A program made the position numbers and the translations under genes. Under the pieces are notes generated by a model. That model was not told the origin of the DNA and ran no database searches. It saw only the letters and a list, made by a program, of their open reading frames with translations. Below, piece by piece: positions 25,425-34,094 of a stretch of 57,918 nt of DNA. This DNA comes from an uncultured Pedobacter sp. GTDB lineage: Bacteria; Bacteroidota; Bacteroidia; Sphingobacteriales; Sphingobacteriaceae. The stretch is taken from contig NZ_CAMLHF010000006.1 of assembly GCF_946479715.1 (NCBI RefSeq), positions 1 through 57,918 of the forward strand. Reading direction: 5' to 3'. Position 1 is the stretch's first letter. Each line of letters begins with the position of its first letter.

Positions 25425-26534
25425 TTATTTATCCAATTGGTAAAGTTTTATAGATCTGAGTCTGAAATACTGATCGGAATCTATAAATGTTGCTACGAAA
25501 CCTACAGTAACAGGAGACTGAGTAGGTACAGTAAATGCTGTAGTGAAATTTCTTGGCGCTCCGGAATCCGGATTTCCACTTGATTTTGTATAGCCCAAAA
25601 CAATAGGGTTATTTTCGACCTTATCCACGTCTGGTATTTCCCCTCCTTTAGCAATAACAGTGTAAAACAAATTCTTCCACTGGTAGCCTACAAAATCCAA
25701 TGTATAATAATATTGACCAGCAGGAAGTGGATTTAACGTTGTCTGCTGAATCTTTCCGTTAATGATATCAGGTTCACCACCCCATGATTCCATAGACATG
25801 CTATTACCATCCCACTCATCCCAACCACCCATATTTCCTTCACGTTGCAATACTGCATCATTTACTCGCCAATCCGCTACAATACCCCATCTACTTCCAA
25901 CCCTGGCCGATGGAATAAATTTAGGGCCAACATTAAGTAAATAATTTAAAGTGATATCTTTTACTGTTCCATTACTTGTTACCAACTTAGAAACAGTAAA
26001 CACAGATCCTTTTTCGGTAGTTACCTTTAGCTTAGCAGTATATAAATTACCGGCTCCATATTCTTTAATTGGAGCAGCGTCGGTTGAGCCACTCGACCCA
26101 TCACCAAAATCCCAAGAGAAGTCTTTAACGGTCACTTTCGAAGACTTAACACTAAATTTTACTTTATTACTACCCTGACTTGCAGCAACAAAATTTACAG
26201 CACTGTCTGGAATAATTTTTATAAGGACTACTTTCTTGGCCGTAGACCCATCCTCAGCTATTGCTGTTAAGTTGACTTCAAAGGTACCTGAAGTAGCAAA
26301 TATATGGCTTGGTGTAGTTTCATATGAAACACTATCATCACCAAAGCGCCATTCTAGCTTTTTAAACTCCTTAGAGTTATTCTTAAAGTCAAAGGTAAAT
26401 GGATCATCTCCTGGAACAACCTCAAAGTCCACAAATGGTCTTTTCTGTTCTACAGGCTCTGCTTCAATGTCCTTAGTTTTGGAACAGGAAGCAAAAATAA
26501 CTATGCTTAATAGCAAAATAAAAAGTTTGTTCAT
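25425..26534 (-). CDS. PKD-repeat and DUF5013-like surface lipoprotein
   Basis: 369 residues with a lipoprotein signal (LLLSIVIFASC-SK). Two PKD-type modules follow (EWRFGDDSVSYETTPSHIF, TSGTFEVNLTAIAEDGS; DFSWDFGDGSSGSTDAAP). A C-terminal jelly-roll-like domain (SRWGIVADWRVNDAV, GGWDEWDGNSMSMESWGG, PAGQYYYTLDFVGYQW) fits DUF5013 of SusE/SusF-like proteins. It is the last gene of the eleven-gene minus-strand surface locus, just before the shared terminator. Expected to sit on the cell surface and bind glycan; the ligand is unknown. Confidence 0.82.
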   Translation of the reverse strand: MNKLFILLLSIVIFASCSKTKDIEAEPVEQKRPFVDFEVVPGDDPFTFDFKNNSKEFKKLEWRFGDDSVSYETTPSHIFATSGTFEVNLTAIAEDGSTAKKVVLIKIIPDSAVNFVAASQGSNKVKFSVKSSKVTVKDFSWDFGDGSSGSTDAAPIKEYGAGNLYTAKLKVTTEKGSVFTVSKLVTSNGTVKDITLNYLLNVGPKFIPSARVGSRWGIVADWRVNDAVLQREGNMGGWDEWDGNSMSMESWGGEPDIINGKIQQTTLNPLPAGQYYYTLDFVGYQWKNLFYTVIAKGGEIPDVDKVENNPIVLGYTKSSGNPDSGAPRNFTTAFTVPTQSPVTVGFVATFIDSDQYFRLRSIKLYQLDK

Positions 26535-26564
26535 ACTATTTAAAGTTTGGTATATTTTTTAAAC

Positions 26565-26597
26565 CACAGCGATGATAATATCTTAACAATCGCTGTG
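26565..26597 (-). other. Intercistronic hairpin
   Basis: Perfect 9-bp arms (26565-26573 and 26589-26597, CACAGCGAT / ATCGCTGTG) with a 15-nt loop lie between the DUF1735/CBM6 gene and the PKD/DUF5013 gene. There is no T-run on the minus strand right after it, so it may pause RNA polymerase or stabilise the 3' end of the upstream message rather than terminate fully. Confidence 0.45.
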
Positions 26598-26631
26598 TTA
26601 ATTAGTTCGTTATAATGTATTTACAAAATTA

Positions 26632-28080
26632 TTATTTTTTTCTGGTAAAGATCCATCCCCTTACGTCATAAGCCCCTACATTCATGAAGAATTTCATAAT
26701 ATGTCTTCCTTTTGTAAGTTGGACTGTTGTTCTGTTTGGTTGTTGATCTCCATATTGCCCCGGTGTTTTGCCTGCAGCTAAAGTTCCTGTAATGTCTACT
26801 CCATCAAAGTATACTGTATACCTTCCATTATCTCCTGGTGCACCGATTAGAGAGTTCAACTCATACTCTCCAGTTTCTTCCACATTAACAGTATAGGTTA
26901 ACCATTCACCATCAGAAGTCCAACCTACGACACTACGTGGAGTATAGTCACCCACATCAACATTATCATTTGGTCGGTAATCACCAACGCCATCTTTACC
27001 ACCTGTATCATGGAATGCAACTCCCTCACCGCCAAAATCATACTGTGCAGCAGGAATCATATCAGAAACGGCACCAATGGCCCCCTTGATAAGGAACGGA
27101 GTTCCATTATAAGGCCTAAAATGATCCGGATCAATAACTACCACAATGCTTTTTTTCGTTTCATCGAGTTGGAATTTAGAAGGATTTCTAAGTAATAGCC
27201 CAATTGCTACTTTTTTATTGGTGTTCTTCAAAAATTCTGAAATCCTGGCATTAAGTTCAAGTTTTGCACTATTCTCATTAGAAAGGAACTTAACTTTTGA
27301 ATTAGTAAATGAGTAGCTGTTTGAACTTAATACAACTGTATTTTTAAGGGTTCCATTATTTATGAGTGTAGTTACTAATGCATCACTAGGTGTCACATCT
27401 ACTGTAAAATCAGCACCCGCAAGTCCCGCAAGAGCAAGATTTAGAGGTATAGTCACATCTTGTGTACCAATTGCATAATTAACCCCAGTTGGCACGAAAT
27501 AAGGAGGGCCAGCCGCAGCAAATGAGATATAGTGAACATCTTCAGCAGCAATCGCTTCTGCCGCATTAATAACAACTATAACGGCACTCTTACCTGCATC
27601 AATTGCATTTCCTTTAGACGGAGCTGAAATTTTTATCGCCAGCGCCAATAACTTGGTATGGTTTCTCTCTACAAAACTTCTACTTACCGCCAGATTAAAG
27701 GTTGTACTCTTCACTCCATATGCAAAATCAATCACCGGAGGAAAATTAAACGTTTGCTCGGCCAGGGATATCGTACCGGCAGGTAGCGTTCCACTACCAA
27801 CAAGTGTCGCGATCGTATCTAAATTGGGTGTAAGCTGCACATTGAAAGCTGTTCCGGATGCACCCGATAAATTGACCGTTATTGGAATAATTAATTCATC
27901 GCTGTTTAACGTAAAATTTTCGCCGCTACCAACATCAACTCGATTGTCCACACTAAGATTAACACTTTTAACCTCTTCGTTAGCAAGTACTCCAGATAGC
28001 TTTTCTTTTTCACATGACATCATCAGCAAAGCTGAAATTGCCAATAGGCATAAATGTGCAGTGGTAAATATTCTTTTCAT
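26632..28080 (-). CDS. DUF1735 x2 and CBM6-like surface lipoprotein
   Basis: 482 residues with a lipoprotein signal (LCLLAISALLMMSC-EK). Two DUF1735-like beta modules are visible (NLSVDNRVDVGSGENFTL... and HYISFAAAGPPYFVPTGVN...), each with a LAGLAGADFTVDVTP / LSGASGTAFNVQLTP core. The last 140 residues are CBM6-like: VVGWTSDGEWLTYTVNVEE, GRYTVYFDGVDITGTL, TVQLTKGRHIMKFFM. CBM6 modules bind beta-glucans, xylans or similar. No catalytic domain. It lies between hairpins in the distal part of the surface locus. Likely glycan capture at the surface. Confidence 0.85.
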   Translation of the reverse strand: MKRIFTTAHLCLLAISALLMMSCEKEKLSGVLANEEVKSVNLSVDNRVDVGSGENFTLNSDELIIPITVNLSGASGTAFNVQLTPNLDTIATLVGSGTLPAGTISLAEQTFNFPPVIDFAYGVKSTTFNLAVSRSFVERNHTKLLALAIKISAPSKGNAIDAGKSAVIVVINAAEAIAAEDVHYISFAAAGPPYFVPTGVNYAIGTQDVTIPLNLALAGLAGADFTVDVTPSDALVTTLINNGTLKNTVVLSSNSYSFTNSKVKFLSNENSAKLELNARISEFLKNTNKKVAIGLLLRNPSKFQLDETKKSIVVVIDPDHFRPYNGTPFLIKGAIGAVSDMIPAAQYDFGGEGVAFHDTGGKDGVGDYRPNDNVDVGDYTPRSVVGWTSDGEWLTYTVNVEETGEYELNSLIGAPGDNGRYTVYFDGVDITGTLAAGKTPGQYGDQQPNRTTVQLTKGRHIMKFFMNVGAYDVRGWIFTRKK

Positions 28081-28108
28081 ATCTTAAATATATAATGATC
28101 TTCAAATG

Positions 28109-28144
28109 GATCTCCAGGACTTAATAGAGCAAGCCCTGGAGATC
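28109..28144 (-). other. Strong intercistronic hairpin
   Basis: Perfect 10-bp arms 28109-28118 (GATCTCCAGG) and 28135-28144 (CCTGGAGATC), extendable inward by three more pairs after one mismatch. It sits just after the stop of the DUF4983-type gene and 29 nt before the DUF1735/CBM6 start. No U-tract follows on the minus strand. It probably tunes the relative expression of upstream and downstream genes. Confidence 0.55.
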
Positions 28145-28149
28145 TTAAA

Positions 28150-29943
28150 TTAATTTGCAATCCAAACCCTGCCATCTAAAGCCCAGCTTTCCTGTCTTGG
28201 AATATTAAACCAGCTTAATATTTGAGAAGGAATGTCTGAGTTCTTAGGAACTAATACACCTAAATTTGTGCTGCTTGGTGAACACATCAGGTCTGTGAAT
28301 TTTTCCCAGTTATAAGGTCCTTCTAATACAAAATCGGCAGCAAATGGTCCATTATCTTTGATTTTCGTACCAGAACCATCAACCATTGGCCAGTAACCGG
28401 CTAAATAGTCATAGGCTGGATGACTTTGGTCCATAGTCGGGTCACAAGAATACTGTTTAATAACCGTTTCTGAGAGTGCAGTTTTCCATATTTTCAGTTC
28501 AGCCAGCTGAACGTTGATAACTCCTCTATCACCGTTAACATCGCCTCCCACATATCCAACTGTTAAAGGGTCATTGTTATTATAGTTTGGAAATCCGGAT
28601 AATTGCCTGTCATTTGTATGTGGTTTTGCAGGGCTAGCCTCAAATCCACCCCCATTATTTGTAATCCCTTTTACTCCATCGGTATACAATCTGATATATC
28701 TCCTGCCATCGGCTTTTTTCTCTACCACGAATGTTAAATCATGCCAGGTATCCCCACTAAAGTCAAGACCACCAACTTCATCACCATTCGAATTATCCTG
28801 TCCGCCTGCTCCAAAAAAGCGCCATCCATTATAAAACAAACAGATATTCCACCCAGCCTGACCCCAGCTGCTATTATTTCTTTTACCTAATACCGATGGC
28901 CATTCATACCAATAATCTCCTTTTGAAGTATTCTTGGTTTTTCCTTTTTTGATTTTCACAGAAACAGTAAAATCTGCATCAGGCCCAAAATTAAATTCAC
29001 TATTAGTTGCAGCGCCTTGCACTACACCTTTAACCTTTTCTGGTTCACCTTTAAATCTGATTGCTGTACCAGAATAGGAGTTTCCTAAAAACGGTCTGGC
29101 AATAAAGGTGGGATTATACTTATTGTTATAGATTATGGTAAAAGTATTCACGTTGGTATTGCTAAACAAGGTCTTATCATCTTGTTCCACGGGCAATGTA
29201 AATTGTCCACCTTTATTAGAAGTTACAATAACCAACCAGTTCTCTTTGTTATAAGTGGGTCTTGATTTTAATGATGCTAAAACTTCACCAACCTGACTAT
29301 CAAACTTATTGATAGCCGCTTTATATGGCGCAAAAGAATTATCAAATCCAGACGCCTTCCCTGCCTTTTCAACACCACCAAACTGTCCAACAATAAGAGA
29401 TGCCGTATCTGTTTTTACAAACTCAACCAATCTTGAAGTAACGGCATCATCATTTCCGCCAAATGATTCGGTAACATCTGCTCCTGCGGTTAATTTATTT
29501 TTAAATAAGTCCGATGAAGCAAAGGAGGCAATACGAAAACTCGGTTTTAGTGATTTGATACGTTCAAATATAACCGGGTAGTTTTCAAGTTTGTTACCAG
29601 CAAAATCTTCAGTCAGAACATTGTGCTTTTCTTTCTTTACTCCCGTCAGCATATCAGTCCAATTCGTTGCATCTGTATAATTGGTATTATCACTTAGGCC
29701 TGTCCAGGTATAAACTGCACTATCAATAAGTGTTCTTAATGTTGTAGTCCCTGCATCTCTAACCGAGGTACCGCGCGCACCATCTACAATAAGGTAAAGA
29801 ACTTTCGGTACCCTATAAGTAACATTGCCATCATTGTCCGGCGAATCAGGGATTACTTTTTCGAAATCCTTATTACAGGATGTTGCAAACACCAGCAAGC
29901 ATAGTGTTAGACTAACAAAATATTTGAATTGATGTTTTTTCAT
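28150..29943 (-). CDS. Lipoprotein with degenerate alkaline-phosphatase fold, LamG-like domain and DUF4983-type C-terminus
   Basis: 597 residues from the ATG at 29943 (MKKHQFKYFVSL..., lipobox FATSC-NK); the frame extends to 29973 but adds a non-signal leader. Residues 45-270 follow the alkaline-phosphatase/phosphodiesterase fold (VLYLIVDGARGTSV, NWTDMLTGVKKEKHN, WLVIVTSNKGGQF). The usual metal motif D-H-G reads N-K-G, and the other expected His is not seen, so catalysis is doubtful. A concanavalin/LamG-like domain follows (DADFTVSVKIKKGK, WHDLTFVVEKKADGRRYIRL), then a DUF4983-type end (LAGYWPMVDGSGTKIKDNG). Probably a surface-binding protein. Confidence 0.78.
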   Translation of the reverse strand: MKKHQFKYFVSLTLCLLVFATSCNKDFEKVIPDSPDNDGNVTYRVPKVLYLIVDGARGTSVRDAGTTTLRTLIDSAVYTWTGLSDNTNYTDATNWTDMLTGVKKEKHNVLTEDFAGNKLENYPVIFERIKSLKPSFRIASFASSDLFKNKLTAGADVTESFGGNDDAVTSRLVEFVKTDTASLIVGQFGGVEKAGKASGFDNSFAPYKAAINKFDSQVGEVLASLKSRPTYNKENWLVIVTSNKGGQFTLPVEQDDKTLFSNTNVNTFTIIYNNKYNPTFIARPFLGNSYSGTAIRFKGEPEKVKGVVQGAATNSEFNFGPDADFTVSVKIKKGKTKNTSKGDYWYEWPSVLGKRNNSSWGQAGWNICLFYNGWRFFGAGGQDNSNGDEVGGLDFSGDTWHDLTFVVEKKADGRRYIRLYTDGVKGITNNGGGFEASPAKPHTNDRQLSGFPNYNNNDPLTVGYVGGDVNGDRGVINVQLAELKIWKTALSETVIKQYSCDPTMDQSHPAYDYLAGYWPMVDGSGTKIKDNGPFAADFVLEGPYNWEKFTDLMCSPSSTNLGVLVPKNSDIPSQILSWFNIPRQESWALDGRVWIAN

Positions 29944-29998
29944 ATTCTTTGATTTATAATTCATTTGGTTCATGTCTGGATTATATGTATTAATATAA

Positions 29999-31606
29999 TC
30001 AATTTTCTAATGTTACCTTAACAATATTGTGCGTCTCGAGATTATCAAACAGGAAGAATGAACCGACAATTAGCAGCGCTCTCTTATTATCTGCAGATTT
30101 GGTTTCAAATACATTATTGATCCTACCTAATAAGTTCCCCACATTATTATACCCATCAGCGATCTCTCCTTTATCCGTTACAATAAGAAAACCTTGTCTG
30201 TTCACCCCATCGTAGGTTTTAAAGTCTCCCCCTATCAAGCATAAACCATCGCTCAGCTGCTTGGTAAAATCAGGAAAGCCACCGACAAACTTTTTAGGAA
30301 CAAATGACTGGTCAACCGAACCGTCATAATTCAACATAACTAGACTTTCTGAAGCTACACCATTAAATTTTTTGAAGGTTCCAGATAACAAGTATTTCTT
30401 AGTTACCTCATTATAGCTTGCATAACCAACAACAAAATCTGCTCCTGCTCCTCCCGGATTAAAAGTAGGATCTATCGTTCCATCCGCATTTAACCTGGTA
30501 ATGTATCCTGCTGGCTGGTCATCAAATTTGGTGAAATTACCAAAAACCAAAATCTTTCCATCAGTATGCATAAGTGTTCTGATAAAACCATTTGATCCGG
30601 GTAAGCTTTTACCTTTCTTACCACCATAACCGGTAGCATTTGGATCAAATCTCCAGGTCTTATCTAAAGTACCATCAGTATTAAAACGCACCAGCTGGCG
30701 CACATCCACAGTATCAATTACTGTACTGTCTTTAAGTAATCTGGTTGGTTGGTCGTAACGACGAGATACATAATATTTAAAATTACCAGTTCCTATAATT
30801 TTATTATTAAAAGCATAAATCTCCGTAATTGCACCATCAGTTCCACCATTAAACCTTGGAACGTATATTAACTTTTTAGTGTAGGTTTCCTGGATCATCG
30901 TGTCAATCGTTCCCTGGTTACTTACCTTGGTTATATTATTGATACCACCTCTTTGGGCATACCCACTGAAAGCACCTCCAAGATACCATTGACTATTTAC
31001 AACCGCCATACCATAAAGGTCACCGTTTGCAGCCGGTCCGCTTAATAACGAACGATCCCAGGTTCCATCAGGAAAAATTCTTACAATACGATTTATTGGC
31101 TTAACAATACCTTTGTTATCATAATTTTGAAAACCACCCAGAAGGAGCAAATTATCTCCGGCCAATGTGTAAATCTTATAAACTGGACCATCTGTTCCGG
31201 CTACAACCTTAAAGGTTGGGTCTTTTTTAACTAATCCGGTAACCGTAAAATTCGGTCCAAATACCAGCTGCCCATCAATTACAAAAGCTGTAACTCCAGA
31301 ACTGGCTCTTCCTGGTACTTTCGCTTTGATTCCGGTTTCAGTGATCTCAGTAATCTCGGCCTTTTCACCATTAAACAAAAACTGAATCTTATCTTTATGA
31401 GGCACTAAACCTGTTGCTTTAAAAGTAATTACAGTTCCTGCCATCCCCACTGAAGGAACAGGTATTTGTTGGCGATCGATTTTAATTCCTAACGGCGCTA
31501 TACCACCTTGATAAGGGTCTTCAAACGAAGCTTCCTTTTCCTTACAGCCACTAAATAATGCTGTAACAAGGATCATAGATAGACTTATATATTTAAAAAA
31601 TTTCAT
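29999..31606 (-). CDS. TIG/IPT (DUF5008-type) and delta-60-repeat surface lipoprotein
   Basis: 535 residues with lipoprotein signal MILVTALFSGC-KE. An IPT/TIG module (VPSVGMAGTVITFKATGLVP, KIQFLFNGEKAEITEITETG) is followed by delta-60/DUF5122-like repeats: LDKTWRFDPNATGYGG, GTIDPTFNPGGAGADFVVG, DGSVDQSFVPKKFVGG, each preceded by a ILVFGNFTKFDDQPAGYI-type strand. These repeats form a propeller. DUF5008 proteins accompany DUF5007 and SusCD genes in Bacteroidota. Here the gene is between a FAS1 lipoprotein and the degenerate phosphatase. Likely an outer-surface binding or scaffold component. Confidence 0.82.
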   Translation of the reverse strand: MKFFKYISLSMILVTALFSGCKEKEASFEDPYQGGIAPLGIKIDRQQIPVPSVGMAGTVITFKATGLVPHKDKIQFLFNGEKAEITEITETGIKAKVPGRASSGVTAFVIDGQLVFGPNFTVTGLVKKDPTFKVVAGTDGPVYKIYTLAGDNLLLLGGFQNYDNKGIVKPINRIVRIFPDGTWDRSLLSGPAANGDLYGMAVVNSQWYLGGAFSGYAQRGGINNITKVSNQGTIDTMIQETYTKKLIYVPRFNGGTDGAITEIYAFNNKIIGTGNFKYYVSRRYDQPTRLLKDSTVIDTVDVRQLVRFNTDGTLDKTWRFDPNATGYGGKKGKSLPGSNGFIRTLMHTDGKILVFGNFTKFDDQPAGYITRLNADGTIDPTFNPGGAGADFVVGYASYNEVTKKYLLSGTFKKFNGVASESLVMLNYDGSVDQSFVPKKFVGGFPDFTKQLSDGLCLIGGDFKTYDGVNRQGFLIVTDKGEIADGYNNVGNLLGRINNVFETKSADNKRALLIVGSFFLFDNLETHNIVKVTLEN

Positions 31607-31652
31607 ATGCTTATTTTAAATTGTTCCTATTCACATTTTATTTGTTATAATC

Positions 31653-32429
31653 CTACCTACTAAAAAGTACATCATTATAAAAGTCAATATTAAACCCAAA
31701 TACATTTGCAGTAATGTTAGTTGGCACATCTCCAATATTATCTGCAATTGTTATGGCCAGTACGTGTACTACGCCATTACTTGGCTGTATATCAGATGTC
31801 GCAACTGCCGCTGTACCAAAATTACTGGGATTTGATCGATCCGGTAAATATGAGAGTGCTAATTGACGGTATCCAACATACTTAACCCCATTTACGGAAT
31901 TATACACCACACCGATGTTTGCCACATCACTATCGTATGTATAATAATATGATCCGGGAAACAATTCCCTCAAATTAAAATCAATCTGAGGATAATCTTT
32001 CAATTTATAGGAACCTTTAAAAATATACCTTCCTAAAAATTTTCTCCATATCTCCGGTTGCACATCCGAAAGCGTCTTAAGGGTATCTCTTCCCGCATCA
32101 AAAAGTAATTGATTTAATCCACCCCTCAATTCGCGTATAGGTGTATTCACCAAACCAATGGTACGTCTAATGACTTCGTCTGTTGGTGCAAAAAAGGTGA
32201 TATTTTCATTTTTAAAAACATCCTCCATACCTGCCAGCTTGACAATTTGGGCTATCGTGTCAAATTTATCATTCGACTCCAAAAATTGCATCATATTTCC
32301 CTTAAAAACAGGGTCAGCTTTACCCCCATCATTATAATACTCATCTTTTTTACACGAGGTAATTACCATGGCCAACAAAATCGATAATGTTGCTACAGGT
32401 TTAAAGTATCGTTTAATAATATTTTTCAT
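31653..32429 (-). CDS. Fasciclin (FAS1) domain lipoprotein
   Basis: 258 residues, lipoprotein signal ATLSILLAMVITSC-KK. One FAS1 module: MMQFLESNDKFDTIAQIVKLAG (H1-like core), ITFFAPTDEVIRR, WRKFLGRYIFKGSY, and GVVHVLAITIADNIGD (the H2-type GVVHVI ending). FAS1 domains mediate adhesion or protein contacts. It lies 21 nt after SusD2, a position often held by an accessory surface lipoprotein in SusCD loci. It is the second FAS1 protein of this locus. Confidence 0.9.
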   Translation of the reverse strand: MKNIIKRYFKPVATLSILLAMVITSCKKDEYYNDGGKADPVFKGNMMQFLESNDKFDTIAQIVKLAGMEDVFKNENITFFAPTDEVIRRTIGLVNTPIRELRGGLNQLLFDAGRDTLKTLSDVQPEIWRKFLGRYIFKGSYKLKDYPQIDFNLRELFPGSYYYTYDSDVANIGVVYNSVNGVKYVGYRQLALSYLPDRSNPSNFGTAAVATSDIQPSNGVVHVLAITIADNIGDVPTNITANVFGFNIDFYNDVLFSR

Positions 32430-32450
32430 GTATTTATCTATTATTTAAAA

Positions 32451-34070
32451 TTAAAGACCTGAACCAATCCAATAAGTGTTTAAGCTCATCTTCGGATTAT
32501 TGAACAATGCATTTGGATGAATCGGCCATGTCCAGCCGCCTCTATTGAACTTATCAGAAGTCAGTGGATTATCCGTCCACTCTTTGCTTAATACTCTTCT
32601 GGTTCTAACCAAGTCAAAATAGCGGCTACCCTCACCCATCAGTTCTTTTGATCTTTCGCGAAAAATTGCATCCTTTAAGTTACCACTACCCTCTGTGTAC
32701 GGTGTTGCCACTGCTCTTCTTCTAACCTCGTTTAAACAATCGATAGCTGTTTGATCATTTGGATTCAAATTAGCCAGGGCTTCTGCGCGCAATAAAATAG
32801 CATCGGAATAACGCATAATTAAATAAGTGTTATCCGGATTTAAATCCAGGTTGGGATTATTCACATCAGCAAAAGTATTTAAGGCAAATTTTCTCAATTG
32901 GAATGTCGATGCATTTTGGTCAAACGGAGCCACAAACCAAATGGTTAGCCTCAAATCACTCTCATCTTCAGGATAAAGCTTTCTCATATATTCTGATGAA
33001 AATACTGAGAAACTATACCTGTGAGTGTACTCAGGTTGTTTGTATGGGAAGTGAATAAATGCATCCCCAAATGGCGAATAAGCATTAGCCTGTGCAAATG
33101 GATCATTTAGATCCTGATTATAATTTATCGTTCTAAATAGCTCAAAAAGACTTTCTTCAGAACGGCCTTTTACCACTTTAGCCCATTCTCCAATTGGAAG
33201 CAAACGGAAAGCCCTACTATCCATGATCTCTTTTCCCAACGCTGCTGTTTCCTGGTAATATGAATTTCTATTTGCAATATCAAATCCTGCATTCCACATA
33301 TTCATATTCATTAATAAACCTATAGCAGCACCTTTACTTGCTCTAACTCCTCTCTGAGATGGATCACTAAAAGTAGTAGGCAGATCATTCCTAAAATCCT
33401 TTAAGTCTGCAATACACTTAGTAATCACTGAAACCATATTCTCTCTAGGCAAAGGATCCTTTTGAAAGGCAGCAGTATAATAAACTACATCACCATACAA
33501 GCGGACCATCTGAAAATAACAAAAGCAACGAATAAATTTAGCTTCAGCTTTATAGCGTTTAGACTCTTCAGGAGTAAGCGCTTCAATACCATCATCGATT
33601 TTGCTGATCATGAGATTGGCGGATTGTATAACTTTATAGTACTCATCCCATCTGGTTAAATCACCAAAATTATAGCCTGACCAAGGTTGTCCATCAAGAA
33701 TTGCGGCCAACAAAAGTCTGTCGTTAACAGTGGTTAAAGGAACATTTTGTTTATCAGTACTTCCCTGAGGGTTAGGTGTTTGCCTGGTATGCCCCCCAAT
33801 TAGCCCTGACGCAGAGCGCCCCGCACCACCTTCCTGAGCAGGAATTACTTCACCAGAGCGAAATTCTCCGGTCGCTCCTGCAAAAGATGTTTTTGTATAT
33901 TTATCAAATAACTCACCATACATATCGGTGATATTTGCTTCCATATCCTCTCTTGTTTTGTAAAAATTATTTCCCGTAAGTTTATCTATGGGAGTAATAT
34001 CCAAAAACTTCTTACATCCATATTGTGAAGTACTCACAATAATAAATAAGCAAATAATATATTTTTTCAT
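32451..34070 (-). CDS. SusD/RagB-family glycan-binding lipoprotein (SusD2)
   Basis: 539 residues with signal IICLFIIVSTSQYGC-KK. SusD landmarks: the N-terminal KFLDITPIDKLTGNNFYKTREDME, TPR helices (YKAEAKFIRCFCYFQMVRLYGDV), YLIMRYSDAILLRAEALANLNP, the C-terminal IFRERSKELMGEGSRYFDLVRT and WPIHPNALFNNPKMSLNTYW. SusD proteins form the lid on the SusC barrel and capture oligosaccharide or peptide ligands. The gene starts 24 nt after SusC2. Forms a pair with SusC2. Confidence 0.97.
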   Translation of the reverse strand: MKKYIICLFIIVSTSQYGCKKFLDITPIDKLTGNNFYKTREDMEANITDMYGELFDKYTKTSFAGATGEFRSGEVIPAQEGGAGRSASGLIGGHTRQTPNPQGSTDKQNVPLTTVNDRLLLAAILDGQPWSGYNFGDLTRWDEYYKVIQSANLMISKIDDGIEALTPEESKRYKAEAKFIRCFCYFQMVRLYGDVVYYTAAFQKDPLPRENMVSVITKCIADLKDFRNDLPTTFSDPSQRGVRASKGAAIGLLMNMNMWNAGFDIANRNSYYQETAALGKEIMDSRAFRLLPIGEWAKVVKGRSEESLFELFRTINYNQDLNDPFAQANAYSPFGDAFIHFPYKQPEYTHRYSFSVFSSEYMRKLYPEDESDLRLTIWFVAPFDQNASTFQLRKFALNTFADVNNPNLDLNPDNTYLIMRYSDAILLRAEALANLNPNDQTAIDCLNEVRRRAVATPYTEGSGNLKDAIFRERSKELMGEGSRYFDLVRTRRVLSKEWTDNPLTSDKFNRGGWTWPIHPNALFNNPKMSLNTYWIGSGL

Positions 34071-34094
34071 GTCTTATTAGTTTTGTGACTTCAA

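Noticed and set aside
27653..28087. A 144-codon plus-strand frame antisense to the DUF1735/CBM6 gene
   Set aside because: Mirror frame of a real lipoprotein gene; low-complexity Ser/Thr/Leu composition typical of antisense frames.
29979..30000. AT-only-like 8-bp hairpin at the end of the TIG/delta-60 gene
   Set aside because: Arms GATTATAT/ATATAATC are too AT-rich to be meaningful without conservation data.
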